From Cryptomeria japonica (taxonomy: Eukaryota; Streptophyta; Pinopsida; Cupressales; Cupressaceae), in NCBI RefSeq assembly GCF_030272615.1, contig NC_081414.1, forward strand, positions 908,493,009-908,557,008: a stretch of 64,000 nucleotides of DNA. The letters run 5' to 3'. Position 1 is the first letter of the stretch. Every line of letters begins with the position of its first letter. Positions 34,643 to 45,792 of the stretch are shown here, one piece after another. The position numbers and the translations under genes are program-made. The notes beneath the pieces were generated by a model. It saw only the letters and a program-made list of their open reading frames with translations, did not search any database and was not told the origin of the DNA.

Positions 34643-34871
34643 TTATGTATGAAACCATTTGAGCTGCATGTTGTTGATTGAATCTGCTAGTGGTTCTCCT
34701 TCTGAAGTTGCCAACTGATATGCCACAGACCTAAAGATGGTAGTCACAACATATAGACCTAGCCAGTTGGATTCAAACTTGCCTTGATGTTCTCTATTTG
34801 GTTGGTTGTGCAGATTATCCTTGAGAACAAGATCACCTACCTCAAATGTATGAGGTTTGACCCGATGATTG
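34643..34871 (-). pseudogene. Element D integrase C-terminal part (right-hand exon-like fragment after element E insertion)
   Basis: The minus strand reads HRVKPHTFEVGDLVLKDN near 34870-34815, the conserved segment after the integrase core in Tat elements, then NWLGLYVV and a stop TAA (34643-34645). Removing element E and one TSD copy joins this in frame to the fragment ending at 52923, which shows that E inserted into a once-continuous gene. Confidence 0.85.
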
Positions 34872-36104
34872 TGATAAGTTGATGCTTTGACATGTTTTTT
34901 ATCATGACTCTTAGGTATTTTGGCATCTTTTGGGTTGCATTGTGATAGTAAAGTATTGTGAATTGACTATATGTAATCCATGTTTTAAAACTGAACTTAT
35001 GAAATCATGTTTGAACTTTGTTGGTTAATTCCTGTAGCCATGCCAATTTATTCCTGCAGCCAAATGATTTGTCCCTGTGATATGCGGATTATTTAAGATA
35101 ATGTCATATGTGAGTTAATGAATGTATTAATTGAGTAAGATACATATGAATGTCCTTGTATGTAGTTTTTGTTTTAGTGCAGATAATAATTGATGCTGTG
35201 GTGGATGATTTTCTTTCGCGCCTAAGGACTGGAGAATCACGTTCAAATAACTCAAGGTCAAACTGAAGGGGATTCTAGCAAGCACAATGTATGGAATAAT
35301 TAGAGTAGTTATACTTCACCATGGGATTTTAACTCTGGTGCATACTGAATTCACAAAATATTGCTTTGGCGTGCAAAAACTGTGGTTCAGTTTCAGGATC
35401 CATGGTTCCTGCAGCCAAGCCCTCAGTTATCTCCTTCATCTGACAATTATCCACCTCTTCTTCTGGGCGTAACTTGAATTGTCCATTGTAGTTTATCTTT
35501 TCTTTATAATAAGCTCTTTCTTCTTTCTTTGAGTTAGACAAGATGGAAAAGAATTGAGCAAAGTTTTTACAAGCATTCTGAATTTTCTCTTTTAGAATAT
35601 GTAATCATTTTCAGGAAGAAATGAATAAAGAATATGTTGTTCTGATCTGTTAATAGTACTTTGCTGAAAGTTTGATATCACTCATCCAAGGGGGCCCACT
35701 TGGTGAGTGATCTTGTGTTTATGATCATTGAAGTTAGTTTTTACTTAGTTGCAGTAGAAGTTCATGACTGGATTGTTCCTGCAGCCAAGACAGAATGGTG
35801 TGATTTTTGTTATTTTCATTAGATCATTTCAGCAGTTTTTTGTGAAGCTTTCATGTAGCCTTTTATGATTTCCATTCTTGCCTTTCCTTTCTGCATAATG
35901 TTAGTTACTGCAGTAATGCAGAATAATCATTTAAGGAGCCTAGTGCATATATATTGCAGACCCATTTCAAGTTTTACATTCCTAGATTGATAACTAAATG
36001 AACACCAGCCATGAAAATAGTAAACTCTCCCATATGAATGTCCAAACTTCGGATTGAGATTTCAATTAGAGGTATTATTATTATCATTATAGTTGGGGTA
36101 GACA
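34872..36104 (+). repeat. Element E 5' LTR
   Basis: 1,233 bp, TG...CA. It contains four TTCCTGCAGCCAA-like motifs (about 35028, 35051, 35405 and 35776), each followed by or near AAAT/CCTC/GACA. No clear TATA box could be chosen. Confidence 0.92.
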
Positions 36105-36108
36105 TTTT

Positions 36109-36126
36109 TGGCACCATTATTGGGGA
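36109..36126 (+). other. Element E primer-binding site, decayed tRNA-Asp type
   Basis: TGGCACCATTATTGGGGA lies 4 nt after the LTR. It matches the Athila-type site TGGCGCCGTTGCCGGGGA with five differences, all G-to-A or C-to-T. Confidence 0.8.
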
Positions 36127-36197
36127 TGGTGTCAAGCTAAGAACTTTTTATGATTATTATAGTTTCTAGTTAATTGTTTGAAATTTCATGAATCTGC

Positions 36198-37790
36198 ATG
36201 CATAATAGAAGAAGAGATGCCAGAGGTAGATTTATGCCCACTCATACTACTCATATAGAAGATAATTTTTCAGATATAAACCCTTTTGCTGAACTGTATC
36301 AAGTCCCACAAAATTTGAATCACCCTGAGTCTGAATTTTTAGAAGGTAGTCTTCAGTTCTTTTTTGGTCCACAAGAAGAAGAATTTCCTATAGTAATGAC
36401 CCCCACAAGTCCAATGCAAGGGAACCCACCTCCTATTGGGAATAATCCACCACCACCACCTGGTCCAACATTTGAGTTTCCCATCTCTAACCAACATGAT
36501 AATGCTAACCTCAAGAACATTCCAGTATCTTCACTTCCTAAACTCTATGGGTTGGTGACAGAGGATCTGGATACATTTCTGTTTGAGTTTGATGTTCTCT
36601 ATAGGAGTTTTGACTATACTATAGATGCCCATAGACTCAAAAAAATTTCGGCCACTTTGAAGGAGTCATCCTTGAGATGGTTTATGAGCTTGGGTAGTAG
36701 CACAATCAACACATGGGATGAGATGAAATGGTTGTTTCTTGCAAAATACAAAGATTATTGTAGAGGCACTGATTGTCATGGGGATGATATCTTTAGAATG
36801 ACACAAACTGAAGATGAGAGCCTTGAGGATTATCTAGAAAGGTTTTTGTTCAGTGTCAAGAAGTCCAAGCATAGTACACTGAATGAAGATTCCCTCAAAT
36901 TGATATTCTTGAGGGGTATTAGTGATGAATACACCGATTCCTTAGATCTTATGGGAGGAGGTGACATTACACAATCTACTTGGGCTGAAATAGGAAAAAT
37001 TTGCAAGAAGTATTCCAGATCTACTTCTAAGAAGAATAGGAGATTTAAGCCAGGGGCACCATCATCAGCATCTAGAACTGGAGTTTCTAGATTGGAACTT
37101 AGCCATGTGTTAAAACATTTCAAGGAGGAAATTATAAACAATATGGCTACTCAATTGGATACATTGGTAGCTAAGAAGAAGCATGAGGAAGCTGATGCAT
37201 TTCTTGTAGAATTTTGTCCTCATTGTAAGTAGTGGAAGAAAGATTGTAGAGGTAAGATGGTTGCAAATGTTGAAGTACCTGATTTCAAACCAATTCAAGG
37301 TGAGGATGAACAAGTCTTCTATGTTGCTCAAAGAAGACCAAATTTTCAAAGACAAGGTATGCCACCCGATCCACTTTCCTTTTCTGGTTATAGTGGTAAT
37401 TCTTATGCACCAAATAACCAATGGCAAGCACAATATTCTCAAAATTTTGGTAACTATCCACATTGGTATGTATCACAAGGCCAAGGACAACAATTTGCTA
37501 ATCAAATCCCCCAGTGGCAGCAGCCATAGGGAAACTGGTATCCACCTCAGGGTCCAGAGAACCAGTTTCAAGGGAATTGGCAACCTACCTCTCAATGGAG
37601 AGGAAACCCATCATGGCCATCTCATTCTTCTGGATATCACCCCCCTGCTTAGCAGCCACAACCTCCTTCTTTAATGCCTCCCCCTACAGCTACAACTACA
37701 TCTCCTAAGCCAACATAGCTGCCTACTCAACTGTTGCCTAATCCAAATATCAAATCTCAGCAACAACAACAAGCTTATTCAACTGATGCT
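36198..37790 (+). pseudogene. Element E gag
   Basis: The start is ATG 36198 (MHNRRRDARGRF). The capsid domain spans about 36520-37000 (YGLVTEDLDTFLFEFDVLYR, SLRWFMSLG, TWDEMKWLFLAKY, EDYLERFLFSVKK, LIFLRGISDEY). A Cys/His segment FCPHCK-WKKDC near 37215 replaces a classical CCHC knuckle. A Gln/Pro/Asn-rich region follows (37400-37780). The frame is continuous to about 37790, with TAG near 37230, 37527, 37649 and 37716, each plausible as CAG (Gln). Confidence 0.85.
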
Positions 37791-38760
37791 AATCAATACA
37801 GCCTATTCTTTATCACTAGATGATATTCACCTTCGATCTGGGACAACTCTACCTAATCCCTCTCATCTAGTTATTACTGAGGTACAAGAAGAGCAACCAA
37901 TCTCTGATCCTAAAGATATAATACCTCAGAATCAAATATTACCACCATTTCCCCATAGACTGAAAGACAAAGAAGTTTCCACTGAACAACAACAAAGCTT
38001 TGATATTCTTGATCAACTAAAGCACATTTATGTTAAAATTCCATTATTGCAAGCAATAAAGGATGTTCCTATATATGGTAAGGCATTGAGAGAAGCATGC
38101 CTAAAGAAGCCTGACAGAAAGAAAAAAGATCCATAAATAGTTCATGTTATAGGTCAATTGGCTGATATTATGTTAGGAAAAATTGCTATTCCAAAGTATT
38201 CTGATCTAGGTAGTCTTGTTGTGAGTATAGTCATTAATGGCAGTCAAATAAAAAATGTTTTAATTGATCTAGAGGCAGCCATTAATGTAATGACAAGGGA
38301 AGTAATGAAACATCTAGAGATAGATAGTTTAAGGTCTACACCCATAGTTCTCCAACTTGCTGATGGCTCTGTAGTAAGACCTGATGGTATCATAGAAGAT
38401 ATAGTAGTTATTCTAGATTCCTGAGAATATCCTCCAGACTTTATGATTTTATCTCCAAAAGCAACATTGGGGGGATATCCAATCATTTTGGCAAGACCAT
38501 GGCTTGCCACAACTGATGCATATATTAGGCGTAGATCAGGAGACATGACTATTTCATATGTTAGTTCAACAAAAACATTAGCCTTGTATTCCCCAGCACA
38601 ACCTCAGCTTGAGCAGCATTAGGCTGTTTGGCCTATTTTGGGAGAGGAATCTGAAGAAATTGACTCTATTAATCACCTTATGATGATTAATCGAATGCCA
38701 CTCATGCAGTTATATGATGAAGAATCAATTCTTTATAAGGTCTTGATAAATGAATTAATA
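37786..38760 (+). pseudogene. Element E gag-pol linker and protease, ended by element F insertion
   Basis: Motif PPFPHRLKDKE and the QLKHIYVKIPLLQAIKDVP helix are typical of Athila polyproteins upstream of protease. The protease core at 38150-38600 carries IDLEAAINVM where Athila proteases have DLGA(S)N; the Gly is now Glu. The frame breaks with TAA 38134, TGA 38422 (fits TGG) and TAG 38620. It stops at 38760 where F entered (TSD TAATA). Confidence 0.8.
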
Positions 38761-40013
38761 TATTAGCATATGCACACTCCAATCAGACATTATATGTGAT
38801 CGAAGGATTTGTCATTGATGGCAACCTTGCAATCCTATGGCACCGGCAAAGACATTATACCGGCATCACCAGATCACACTGTAGGATTTTGCCAAGATCA
38901 AGGGCACAATGAAAAGCATAAAAAGAGACAATAGAATGATAAGAACAAACTGTATTCTCATCAATATGCAAATGATCAACTGGATTAACCAATACAATGA
39001 ATACAGGCTTGCTTATATAGGCAAGGCCATATGGATGTAGGAGCACACAATTATGACATGTGGCTCAATGAGAAACAAGGGTAGGTAAGAAATACTAGGG
39101 GTAGGTAGGAGAAATAATATAATATTCCACAAGAGGTGGATGACCCACCGAATGTGGAGTGTAACAGCAAAATAAGACCACAAAGGTGGAATTTCTCCTA
39201 CAAGCACTATCCCTATGTGCACATTTCCCTAAGTGTCTCAAATCCAAACTACGAAGAGATGCATTATCCTAAGTTAACTTAAGTAAGTGTAATAATATCC
39301 AAAATGAATATTTATTTACACCAACACACACTCTACACCGGCACTTAGAACACCAACATTGACACAGAAGAAAGGAAGTATACCGGCACAGAGGCCGACA
39401 GGATTTTTGTTATATAATATTTTGTTTATTATTGTAAGCCGACTTGGAAAATTGTAAAATGAATCTTATATATAAAAGAGATCATTGTAGACATTTTGTA
39501 ATGTGTGAAGAATGTGAAATAGAAGCATTAAGGAAAATATTAGGCAAACCTAATGTGCAAAATATAGGTCAAAGGGTATATGTAAAGAATAGAGTAGGAA
39601 CCGGTACTGAATCAGGTATTGAAGATGCTATTGTAAAGCAGTACAAGATATTGGATTTGTATAATCCTTATTGTAAGTTAGTGAGACTTCCCATTGAGCA
39701 GTGAGCTCTAGGAAGTTGGCCTTCATGTATGTGCAGGCCCCTATTGTAAGTAATATTCTCTTATTGGCTAGTGAGTGAATATTGTGGGTCACAAATCCCA
39801 CTGAGGTTTTTCCCACACCGGGTTTCCTCATTAACATCTTGTGTTATGGTGTACTTTTCATGTGGATGTACTTGATTCTGTTTATTGCATTATTTCTTGC
39901 ATACTAGTACACTGTTATATTGTGTTCTGCATGTTTTAAGTTAAGAAATTCTAATCACCGGTTAGATACTAATTCACCCCCCCCCCCTCTCAATATCTGT
40001 GGGACCCCTAACA
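38761..40013 (+). repeat. Element F 5' LTR (contains solo LTR G)
   Basis: The start TATTAGCATATG corresponds to TGTTGGCATATA in the 3' LTR (terminal G-to-A changes). TATATATAAAAG at 39467-39478 is a good TATA box, repeated at 45244 in the 3' LTR and at the equivalent place in F'. A poly-C tract near 39977-39987 varies in length among the three LTRs. A short open frame at 39444-39704 lies in the transcribed part and is also present in the 3' LTR, without recognisable function. Confidence 0.88.
38880..39326 (-). mobile_element. Element G: 447-bp solo LTR inside the 5' LTR of F
   Basis: The segment is absent from the 3' LTR of F and from F'. It is bounded by 5-bp TSDs CACAC (38875-38879 and 39327-39331) and by TG/CA ends. 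The minus-strand reading starts TGTTGGTGT, ends ATCCTACA and has CTATATAAGC (rc of 39011-39020), a good LTR TATA box, so it is read as minus. No internal region or second LTR is present, the expected product of LTR-LTR recombination. Confidence 0.85.
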
Positions 40014-40015
40014 AT

Positions 40016-40028
40016 TGATATCAGGGCC
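40016..40028 (+). other. Element F primer-binding site, initiator-Met type
   Basis: TGATATCAGGGCC compares with canonical TGGTATCAGAGCC (two differences), 2 nt after the LTR end CTAACA. Confidence 0.7.
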
Positions 40029-40057
40029 TGGTCCTCTATTTTCAATAGCCTAACAAC

Positions 40058-41241
40058 TTGAGGAAGATCTTGACACCGGTAAAGATGGAAAATCTGATGA
40101 AGCAACTCGAAGGAGCTCTTACAGACTATGATGCAAAGAAATTGAAAAATATCAAACTAGAAGATGATTTAAGAGCAGCTCAGGATATCATTCAGGTACT
40201 TCAAGAAAATTTTACTATTGCAAGAAATAAGAGAAGAGAACTTTGTGAAAAATTGCAAAATGAGAATGATGAAAAGGAATCACTTAATGATATGATAAGC
40301 AAGTTGAAAAAAGAGATCATGACAACAAAAAATGAAATGCAGGATATGACTATGAGATTTTGCAAAGAGATTGAGGATAGGAAGAAGAATGAAGAAGAAT
40401 TGACCAGAAGACTAAGTGATGTAGCAAATGAGAATGCAAGACTTAGCTATGAAAATGACATGTTGAAGACAGATCTGATGCATACTCAGAATGACTCAAA
40501 TGAATTGATGAGACAAAAAGAAATCTTGGAAAGAGAACTGGAAACTACAAATCAACACAAAGAAAAATTCAAGAAAAGCTCAGAGGAACTTAGCACCTTG
40601 CTGAAGAATCAAAAACCTAAAGGTGACACTTCTGGAATTGGCTTTGAAGTTGGTGAAAGCTTCGGTACTACAAATACTCAGGATCAAAGAAAACCGGTAA
40701 GACAACCTAATGCTTATAATTCAATGGAAAATGCGTTAATTGTAATAAGTATGGTCATAGAGCAAATGAATGTAGATCTAGAAATTATTAGAATATCAAC
40801 ACACCCACCGGTCAATGTTCTAAATGCAACAAAGTTGGTCACAACTCTGAAAACTGCAGAATGAATGTGAGATGTTATGTTTGTGGAAGATTTGGACATT
40901 TATCTAATCAATGCAGAACACAAACTGGCATAGGTTATGGGAAAGCTATTCAGAAAAATAATGTAACTTGTTATGCATGTAACAAGATTGGGCATATTGC
41001 TAAATTTTGTAGAAGTAAAGTAACACCGGTAGACAACAAAAGTTCTAGCTTGAAAGGTAAATAAAAAGTTGAAGAGGTTAAGCAAGAATTCTCAAAACAA
41101 TGGATTAGGAAAGCTGATCTAAATATTGGGAATACTCCTCCACCGGTAGAACCAACCAATGCTTCACCGATAGGATAGAGTGATGCTTCACCAGAAGGAC
41201 AGAGAAGTGCTCCACCAGCAGGAAGTTCTTCATCTAATTGA
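40058..41241 (+). pseudogene. Element F gag-like protein: coiled coil plus four CCHC zinc knuckles
   Basis: ATG 40058 (or the in-frame Met at 40085) opens a long Lys/Glu/Asn-rich coiled coil to about 40640. After a frameshift near 40715, four C-x2-C-x4-H-x4-C knuckles follow in one frame: CVNCNKYGHRANEC (40732-40773), CSKCNKVGHNSENC (40816-40857), CYVCGRFGHLSNQC (40873-40914) and CYACNKIGHIAKFC (40969-41010). Zinc knuckles of this type bind genomic RNA in gag nucleocapsids. TAG and TAA interrupt the tail (41062, 41176). I see no capsid-fold motif upstream, so the gag assignment rests on the knuckles and position. Confidence 0.75.
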
Positions 41242-41541
41242 AGAAAATTTCTTTGAGGGTTTGGCAATCTAATGACACATGTGCTATTATTCCTTCGGTT
41301 GAGATAAGAAGTTGAAAATTACCTATTACTGGCAATCAATGTTAAGTAAATACTTAACTGGCATGCAATTAATGTGGTAGATGGCAAAAAGACACTATAA
41401 AATTAAGGTTTTGGCTCCATTTCATTTCACCGTGATTTCAAATTTTTGAAGAGCGCGAAGACTCCGAGCTAAGGCATTTCGAGCAAGAAGCAAGCACACT
41501 CCAAGCAATCATCCATCCAAGGCAATAAAAGGTATTTACTC

Positions 41542-44500
41542 ATGGCATCCATCTCTACAATTGAATACATAGAAAACCCTACTATTGTTGAGGTAATAAA
41601 AAGACCTAGGCCTATATTTCAGTTAGTTCCCGAGATAGCAAAGAAGGATGATACCTTAGGTGCTTTTTCTCAAATTCCTAAGGGAGTTGTATATGCTGAA
41701 GACCCCAGAATGTACATCCACTATAAAATTGAAGAGTTAGGAGATGAGGAAATTAAAACCATGTATAAAACCATGATATGTGATAATACCGGCAATGTTA
41801 AAGATGAACACAAAATCATTGAGACCCTAGGATTTACAGAGATCCTTAGCATTCCTAAATTTCCAAAGGATGTGATTAGGATAGTTTTAAGTAGGGTACA
41901 TGGAGAATTTTTCTAGTTAGATGCAATCCATAAGATCACCAAGGAAGCTGTGAAAGCTGTCACAGGGTTACTGACCACCGGTAAAAGACCAGATAAAACC
42001 AAGAAGCTTTCCAATGACCTAGTTATAGACCTAACTGGTGCAACATTTGACAAGAGGTCTCTAAGGGTTAATGATGTAAAAGATATCAATGTGAGATTCA
42101 TCAGTATGATATTAGGGTATAAAGCAACACATGCTAATAGACTAAATTCAGTTTCAAGTTTATACATTAAGAGTGCTTATGATATGGTAACAGATAATGC
42201 AAAAATTGACATATGTGAATGGTTAAAGGATGAATTAATTGACAATCTTGGAAAGATCAAGAAGGAAAAGAAAGGAACTTTTAGATTTGGAAATTTATTG
42301 GTATGCCTAATGCTACACATAACAAAACAGGTTCCCGGTATAGGTTACAAAGAACTTGGATATGACATACCAGTAGGCAAACAATTGACTAAACTATTCA
42401 ATAACATGGGTGAGAACAAGGAAAACAATATTAATGACTTCTTTCAAGCATTAAAAGCTAAAATGAAGAAAAGAGTAAGGTTATCACAAAAGATTGTAGA
42501 CAAATACAAAGATGATACATGCTTTGTCATCAAGAAAGATGATATCTAGATGGAAGCGGTCATCCCAAGGATAGTTTGGGTAACCGAGATGGGCTATGAA
42601 ACAGATGATCACATAGTCAAAACATATGCTAAAGCACTTCTGGAAGCCCCCAGAGAACCAAAAGAAGAAATATTTGGTAGTGCTGAAACCATAGAAAGCC
42701 AAATTCAATCAAAGAAAAGAGTGAAAAAGGTTGAGGCATTGTAAGGAAAGGGTCCAGACAAGCAAAAGCCATTAAGGAAGATGTATTGAAGAAAACCGGC
42801 ATAACAAAGGATGAGTTAGCAGCTCCATAGCCTGAAACTCACCTATCACCGGTAAGTACTTCTTTAGGAAGTGACATGCCTGCAACTTTTAAAAGAGTTG
42901 TAAGGAAAAGAGATCCCTCACTGGCAACCACACCTTCACCTAGGAGGACAAGGCAAAAGAAACAAGCAGTGAGATCTCTGGTTAGAAAGACCAGACCAAA
43001 GAAGAAACTGACACCCAAGAAGAAGAAAAGGACAAACAAAGACTTGGCTCCTCTTGATATACTACTGAAAGAAATCACAGAGGAAGGTAAACTGAAAAAT
43101 ATAGAGAAAATATATGACACTCTAACAGCTGATGAGAAAAAATAGTGTTATATTGCACATGGATATGTACAAGAAATTTTTGATGGAAGTAGTGAATGAA
43201 ATTCCTAATGAATTATTCAAAAGATTAGAGGCGAGAAGACAGGCAGTGATAGAATTGGATAAGAAAATAAAAATTGAGAAGTTACTTGCTATATATCCGG
43301 TAAACTCTCCACAAGAATTTGATGATCTGATTGCAAAGGCCAACCGATTAGTATTCTCTACTGCACACCGACATATTTCACTAATGGCAGGAAGAGTTAA
43401 TGAAGTGACAGAGGAAACAGAAGATGGATGGGATATCTTGGTTGAGAAAGAAAAACAAGAAGAGTACAGGAACCCCAAACCTATTAAGGTATATCAAAAA
43501 GATAGAGACAAGGGGAAAGGTAAAGTTGGTGGACCACCAAGTATCAAGGTTAGAGACAACTTACCCCCACCTTCTTTAAATACTCCACCGGTAAAATCAA
43601 CAACTACTAAAGATCAACCAATAGCTGAGAGTATGGATATACAGGATAATAATCCTAATCCTAAAGTCTTATATATTGTGAATATTGATACTCAAAAGAT
43701 CAACATAGTAGTAGACAAAGATACAACTGTTAAGTCAGATATGGCTAGTGAGCCTCCAGTAGCAGGGGAAACAGATAAACCGACAGAAAATAAAGAGCAA
43801 AAGATAGAGACTGAGACACAAACTGAGGCAATGAAACATACAGAGAAACAAATAGAGCTAAACGCTCCAGAACAATAGCAACCGGAATAGGTACATAAGG
43901 AAACAATGCCACTGGCAACTAGTGAAGTAGGAAAACCAGTGCTTAAAGAAATGCAGACACAAACAGACCTACCAGAGGTCAATACAAGCTTGCTTACTTC
44001 GACTGGTACTCAGATTGTTGGATCATCATCAGGATATAAATCAACAAATGTTACTGAGGTGTTATTAGATTCTATCAAGAAAATAACCGACTGCATCTCA
44101 CAAGCTTACAAAGCAATTGATGATTCCATACCAATTTTGAAGGTAATTGCTCCCAACTGTAATATAGATAACAAAGATTCTTTAGGACAATTAGATACAT
44201 TGTGTAAATATATCTTAGAAAACATTGAGAAAATAAAGGAAGAGTCAGTGAAGGATAAGGTAGAAATTGAAAAACAAAAATTCTTTGATGAGGAAATAAA
44301 GAAGTGTAATAGAGATTTTGACACACTTCTACCAGAACTATGTAATTTGTTGAAAGAATACAAAAATCTGTATAAAGATACCTGTAAAACAAACTTTTTG
44401 ACTATAGATATTGACAAGAAAATGAGCAAGGTATAGGATGAGATAAATAAACTTGCAGATAGCTTTGTCAACTCACCTGATACACTATCATTTTTTGAGG

Positions 44501-44823
44501 AGAAGATAAAAAATTTTGAGGAAGAACTACTCAAATTGGAAAGAGAGAAAGAAAGAATAATAAATAAGGCAAAACATTTGAGATCTAAACTAAGTCCAAG
44601 ATTGGACTATCTAGCATCTCTGTAGAAGGAAATTTCTGAGGCATTAATACAAGGAAGCAAAACACCGACAGAGCATTTGCAGCATCTCACCAGTACAGTA
44701 AAGAGAATAGAGACAACAATAAAAGACAGCAAGAAGTTTATGGATAGTATAAAGTTGATTTTGGGAGATCTTTTTCAAATTATAACTACCCAGCTACAAG
44801 GTTGGAACCACAAACTCTACTGA
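41542..44823 (+). pseudogene. Element F ORF2: ~1,090-codon protein of unknown function
   Basis: ATG 41542 (MASISTIEYIENPT) is the first Met of the frame, which stays open apart from stops to TGA 44821, with one local frameshift region near 42745-43130. The N-terminal 400 residues are globular (ILGYKATHANRLNSV, GTFRFGNLLVCLMLHITKQ). A basic Lys/Arg/Thr/Pro tract follows (KRTRPKKKLTPKKKK-like, about 42940-43040), then an acidic Thr/Pro/Glu-rich part with a QTEAMKHTEKQIEL segment, and a C-terminal coiled coil. TAG 41914 and 42547 are TGG in F', and TAG 42828 and 44623 are CAG in F'. No known domain was recognised and it is not a polymerase or integrase. Confidence 0.7.
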
Positions 44824-44977
44824 CATCTTGACAACCTTTGTCATTGATGCCAAAGGGGGAGTAGTGGGATGAGAAAATTCAAATCATAGGAATCATATGC
44901 TCAGGGGGAGCACACACATTTTTGGTAACATTTTTGGATACTTTTTGAAATTTCTCATGAGTGTTGCCATCAATGCC

Positions 44978-44988
44978 AAAGGGGGAGA
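44978..44988 (+). other. Element F polypurine tract
   Basis: AAAGGGGGAGA, then TT, directly before the 3' LTR start TGTTGG. The same tract flanks the LTR in F' (60795-60805, reverse complement). Confidence 0.75.
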
Positions 44989-44989
44989 T

Positions 44990-45787
44990 TGTTGGCATAT
45001 ACACACTCCAATGAGACATTATATGTGATTGAAGGTTTTGTCATTGATGGCAACCTTGCAATCCTATGGCACCAGCAAAGACATTATACCGGCATCAATA
45101 GATCACACTCTACACCGACACTTAGGACACTGACACCGGCATAGAAGAAAGGAAGTATACCGACACAGAGGCCAATAGGATTTTTGTTATATAATATTTT
45201 GTTTATTATTGTAAGGTGACTTGGAAAATTGTAAAATGACTCTTATATATAAAATAGATCATTGTAGACATTTTGTAATGTGTGAAGAATGTGAAGTAGA
45301 AGCATTAAGGAAAATATTAGGCAGACCTAATGTGCGAAATATAGGTCAAAGGGTATATGTAAAGAATAGAGTAGGAACCGATACTGAATCAGGCATTGAA
45401 GATGCTATTGTAAAGTAGTACAAGATATTGGATTTGTATAATCCTTATTGTAAGTCAGTGAGACTTCCCATTGAGCAGTGAGCTCTAGGCAGTTGGCCTT
45501 CCTGCATGTGCAAGCCCCTATTGTAAGTAATATTCTCTTATTGGCCAGTGAGTGAATATTGTGGGTCACAAATCCCACCGAGGTTTTTCCCACATCGGGT
45601 TTCCTCGTTAACATCTTGTGTTATGGTGTACTTTTCATGTGGATGTACTTGATTCTATTTATTACATTATTTCTTGCATATCGGTACACAGTTATATTAT
45701 GTTCTGCATGTTTTAAGTTAAGAAATCCTAATCACCGGTTAGATACTAATTCACCCCCCCCTCTCAGTATCTGTGGGACCCGTAACA
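44990..45787 (+). repeat. Element F 3' LTR
   Basis: 798 bp, TGTTGGCATAT...CCCGTAACA. It lacks the G insertion present in the 5' LTR. TATA box at 45244-45254. Confidence 0.9.
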
Positions 45788-45792
45788 TAATA

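Larger units (their letters stand above)
38761..45787 (+). mobile_element. Element F: 7-kb pol-less LTR element nested in E
   Basis: The LTRs are 38761-40013 (with solo LTR G inside; about 800 bp without it) and 44990-45787 (798 bp), flanked by the perfect TSD TAATA (38756-38760 and 45788-45792). PBS 40016-40028 is of the initiator-Met type. The internal region encodes a coiled-coil protein with four CCHC zinc knuckles (40058-41241) and a second ORF of about 1,090 codons (41542-44823). No protease, RT, RNase H or integrase is visible. A second family member, F', is on the minus strand at 60023-64000. Confidence 0.9.

Noticed and set aside
39444-39704. 86-codon frame in the F 5' LTR (CRHFVMCEECE motif)
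   Set aside because: It starts just upstream of the LTR TATA box, is shortened in the 3' LTR, and is not clearly conserved as a protein; probably chance.
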